A stretch of DNA of 10,104 nt from Chromatiales bacterium (GTDB lineage: Bacteria > Pseudomonadota > Gammaproteobacteria > Thiohalospirales > Thiohalospiraceae): contig JALSRO010000341.1 in the NCBI GenBank assembly GCA_026984715.1, positions 1-10,104 of the forward strand, in the 5' to 3' direction. Numbering within the stretch: the first letter of the stretch is position 1; every line of letters starts with the position of its first letter. The position numbers were made by a program, and so were the translations under genes. The notes under the pieces are model-generated. The model had not been told where the DNA came from. It searched no databases and worked only from the letters and a program-made list of their open reading frames with translations. Below are positions 8,736 to 10,104 of the stretch, piece after piece.

Positions 8736-10104
8736 CGGAAAATTCCTTTCAACAACTCTATACCCCGTTGCAGCGGAGTGGCAGGCGTCTCCTGATAGTC
8801 ATCGAGCCCGCACTGGCTGTACTCTGCCGGCTCGCTACCTTCGATAAACGGGAGCCACACAGCGTCCGGACAACTCTCCCCGCTACGCAGGCCGCTCCCC
8901 GGCTCGACCCACACCTGCCGGATCTGCTCCGGTGCCACCAACTCCAGCGGCCGGGCACCCATCTTCTCTATCATATCACGCCAGACCCGCAACGCACCGC
9001 TGGAGCCGCTCAGGCCGGTGCTCTTGTTGTCGTCACGCCCCACCCACACCACGGCCAGGCGCTCTCCACCAAACCCGGCAAACCAGCTGTCCCGCAACTC
9101 GTCGGTGGTACCGGTTTTGCCCGCAATCTGCAGGGAGGGCGACAGCTTCTGGTAGAGAGCACGGCCGGTACCCTCCTCCACGGCCTTCTGCAACGCCCGA
9201 TCGAGCAGATAGACAGCGGCGGGATCGGCCGCCTGCTCAATATCGAGAGGATAGCGCTGCAGCGGTTCACCCTCTGCGGTGAGCACTTCGCGGATAGCCC
9301 GCAGCGGGGAACGGAAGCCGCCGTTGGCGATGGTCTGGTACATCTGGGTGACCTCCAGCGGCGTCAACTCTGCAGCCCCCAGCAGGACAGATGGATAGCG
9401 GTTCAACGAACGGAGCACTCCCAATTTGCGAACCGTATCGAGCACCTTGTCGACACCGATCTCCAAGCCAAGCCGGACCGTTGCCAGATTGTATGAGTGA
9501 GCCAGTGCAACGTAGAGCGGCACCTGGCCGTGGCTCTGGTGATCATAGTTCTGTGGTGACCAGGTATCTCCGTTGGGCCACTTCAGAGTGACAGGCTCAT
9601 CATCCAGCAGAGAGATCAGGGTATAGCGCTCAGGCTGTTCCAGCGCCGTCAGATAGACCGCAGGCTTTATCAATGAACCGATGGGGCGAACCGCATTCAG
9701 GGCACGGTTGAATCCGGCAAAACGAACCTTGCGCCCACCGACGACAGCCGCGACCTCGCCATTTGCAGGTTCTGTCACCAGTACGGCGCCCTGCAGAGTG
9801 TCGGCAGGCATCCCCCTCTTCCGCTCCAGTTTCTCCAGGCGTTCGTCCAACGCCTGCTCCGCCGCCTGTTGGGCCACCGGATCGAGTGTGGTGAAGATCT
9901 GCATCCCCTCGGAGCGCAGATCGTCGTCCCGATAGTCACGGTACAGCTGACGCCGTACCAACTCCATGAAAGCTGGATAGCGGGTAATCCCGCCCGGGGT
10001 TCCAGGAACCACCCCCAGTGTCTCCCCGGCGGCCTGCTGCTCCTGCTCGAGGTCAATGAGCCCTTGCTCCGCAAGCATCCGTAATACCAGGTTACGGCGC
10101 GCCT
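8732..10104 (-). CDS. mrcB: Penicillin-binding protein 1B, C-terminal part (bifunctional peptidoglycan synthase)
   Basis: This is the 3' part of a class A penicillin-binding protein; the frame runs off the right edge (still open at 10102), leaving about 456 residues. PBP1b is an inner-membrane enzyme that polymerises glycan strands and cross-links peptides in the periplasm. The visible part begins ARRNLVLR, the end of the glycosyltransferase region, followed by the linker with PAFMELVRRQL and IFTTLDPVAQQAAE, then the transpeptidase domain. All three transpeptidase motifs are present: SLIK (S codon near 9676), SYN (near 9496-9488) and KTGT (near 9118). WSPQNYD, LLGAAELTPLEVTQMYQTIANGG and WVGRDDN match PBP1b rather than PBP1a. 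The membrane anchor, UB2H domain and most of the glycosyltransferase domain lie outside the window. Its TGA overlaps the lpoP ATG by 4 bp. Two cysteines in the C-terminal tail (near 8870 and 8810) could form a disulfide. Confidence 0.95.
   Translation of the reverse strand, partial: ARRNLVLRMLAEQGLIDLEQEQQAAGETLGVVPGTPGGITRYPAFMELVRRQLYRDYRDDDLRSEGMQIFTTLDPVAQQAAEQALDERLEKLERKRGMPADTLQGAVLVTEPANGEVAAVVGGRKVRFAGFNRALNAVRPIGSLIKPAVYLTALEQPERYTLISLLDDEPVTLKWPNGDTWSPQNYDHQSHGQVPLYVALAHSYNLATVRLGLEIGVDKVLDTVRKLGVLRSLNRYPSVLLGAAELTPLEVTQMYQTIANGGFRSPLRAIREVLTAEGEPLQRYPLDIEQAADPAAVYLLDRALQKAVEEGTGRALYQKLSPSLQIAGKTGTTDELRDSWFAGFGGERLAVVWVGRDDNKSTGLSGSSGALRVWRDMIEKMGARPLELVAPEQIRQVWVEPGSGLRSGESCPDAVWLPFIEGSEPAEYSQCGLDDYQETPATPLQRGIELLKGIFR

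Noticed and set aside
8768..9496. A 242-codon plus-strand open frame opposite mrcB.
   Set aside because: It is antisense to intact, motif-rich PBP1b sequence and has no recognisable domain.

Overview
The window reads as an ordinary gammaproteobacterial chromosome segment: GC-rich, densely coded, mostly housekeeping genes. The order aat, trxB and a divergent ftsK recalls the Escherichia coli arrangement infA-aat-cydCD-trxB / lrp-ftsK-lolA. A yoaA-type helicase gene next to tsaB is also a known gammaproteobacterial pairing. The exact genus cannot be read from the sequence.

Layout. (1) Positions 1-447, plus strand: the 3' end of an undecaprenyl-phosphate sugar phosphotransferase (WcaJ/EpsB type), probably the last gene of an exopolysaccharide cluster lying to the left. 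(2) Positions 448-666: a gene-free gap holding a 51-bp near-perfect palindrome flanked by an imperfect 8-bp direct repeat, which looks like a very small non-autonomous mobile element. (3) Positions 667-2377, minus strand: aat and trxB, 17 bp apart. (4) Positions 2378-2453: the divergent promoter region. (5) Positions 2454-4772, plus strand: ftsK. (6) Positions 4773-4989: a convergent gap with little in it. (7) Positions 4990-10104, minus strand: a five-gene run read from right to left as mrcB (partial), a TPR lipoprotein that is probably LpoP, an uncharacterised protein with a nuclease-like D...QxK signature, a YoaA/DinG-family Fe-S helicase, and tsaB. mrcB/lpoP and helicase/tsaB each overlap by 4 bp, and the uncharacterised gene starts 10 bp after lpoP.

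How the genes fit together. mrcB and lpoP form a peptidoglycan synthase and activator pair. The helicase (DNA repair) and TsaB (tRNA t6A modification) share the transcript without an obvious functional link. Aat (N-degron pathway), TrxB (thiol redox) and FtsK (chromosome segregation at the septum) are core functions. No complete new system is visible. The points most worth a second look are the palindromic element at 557-607 and the small nuclease-like protein between lpoP and the helicase gene.
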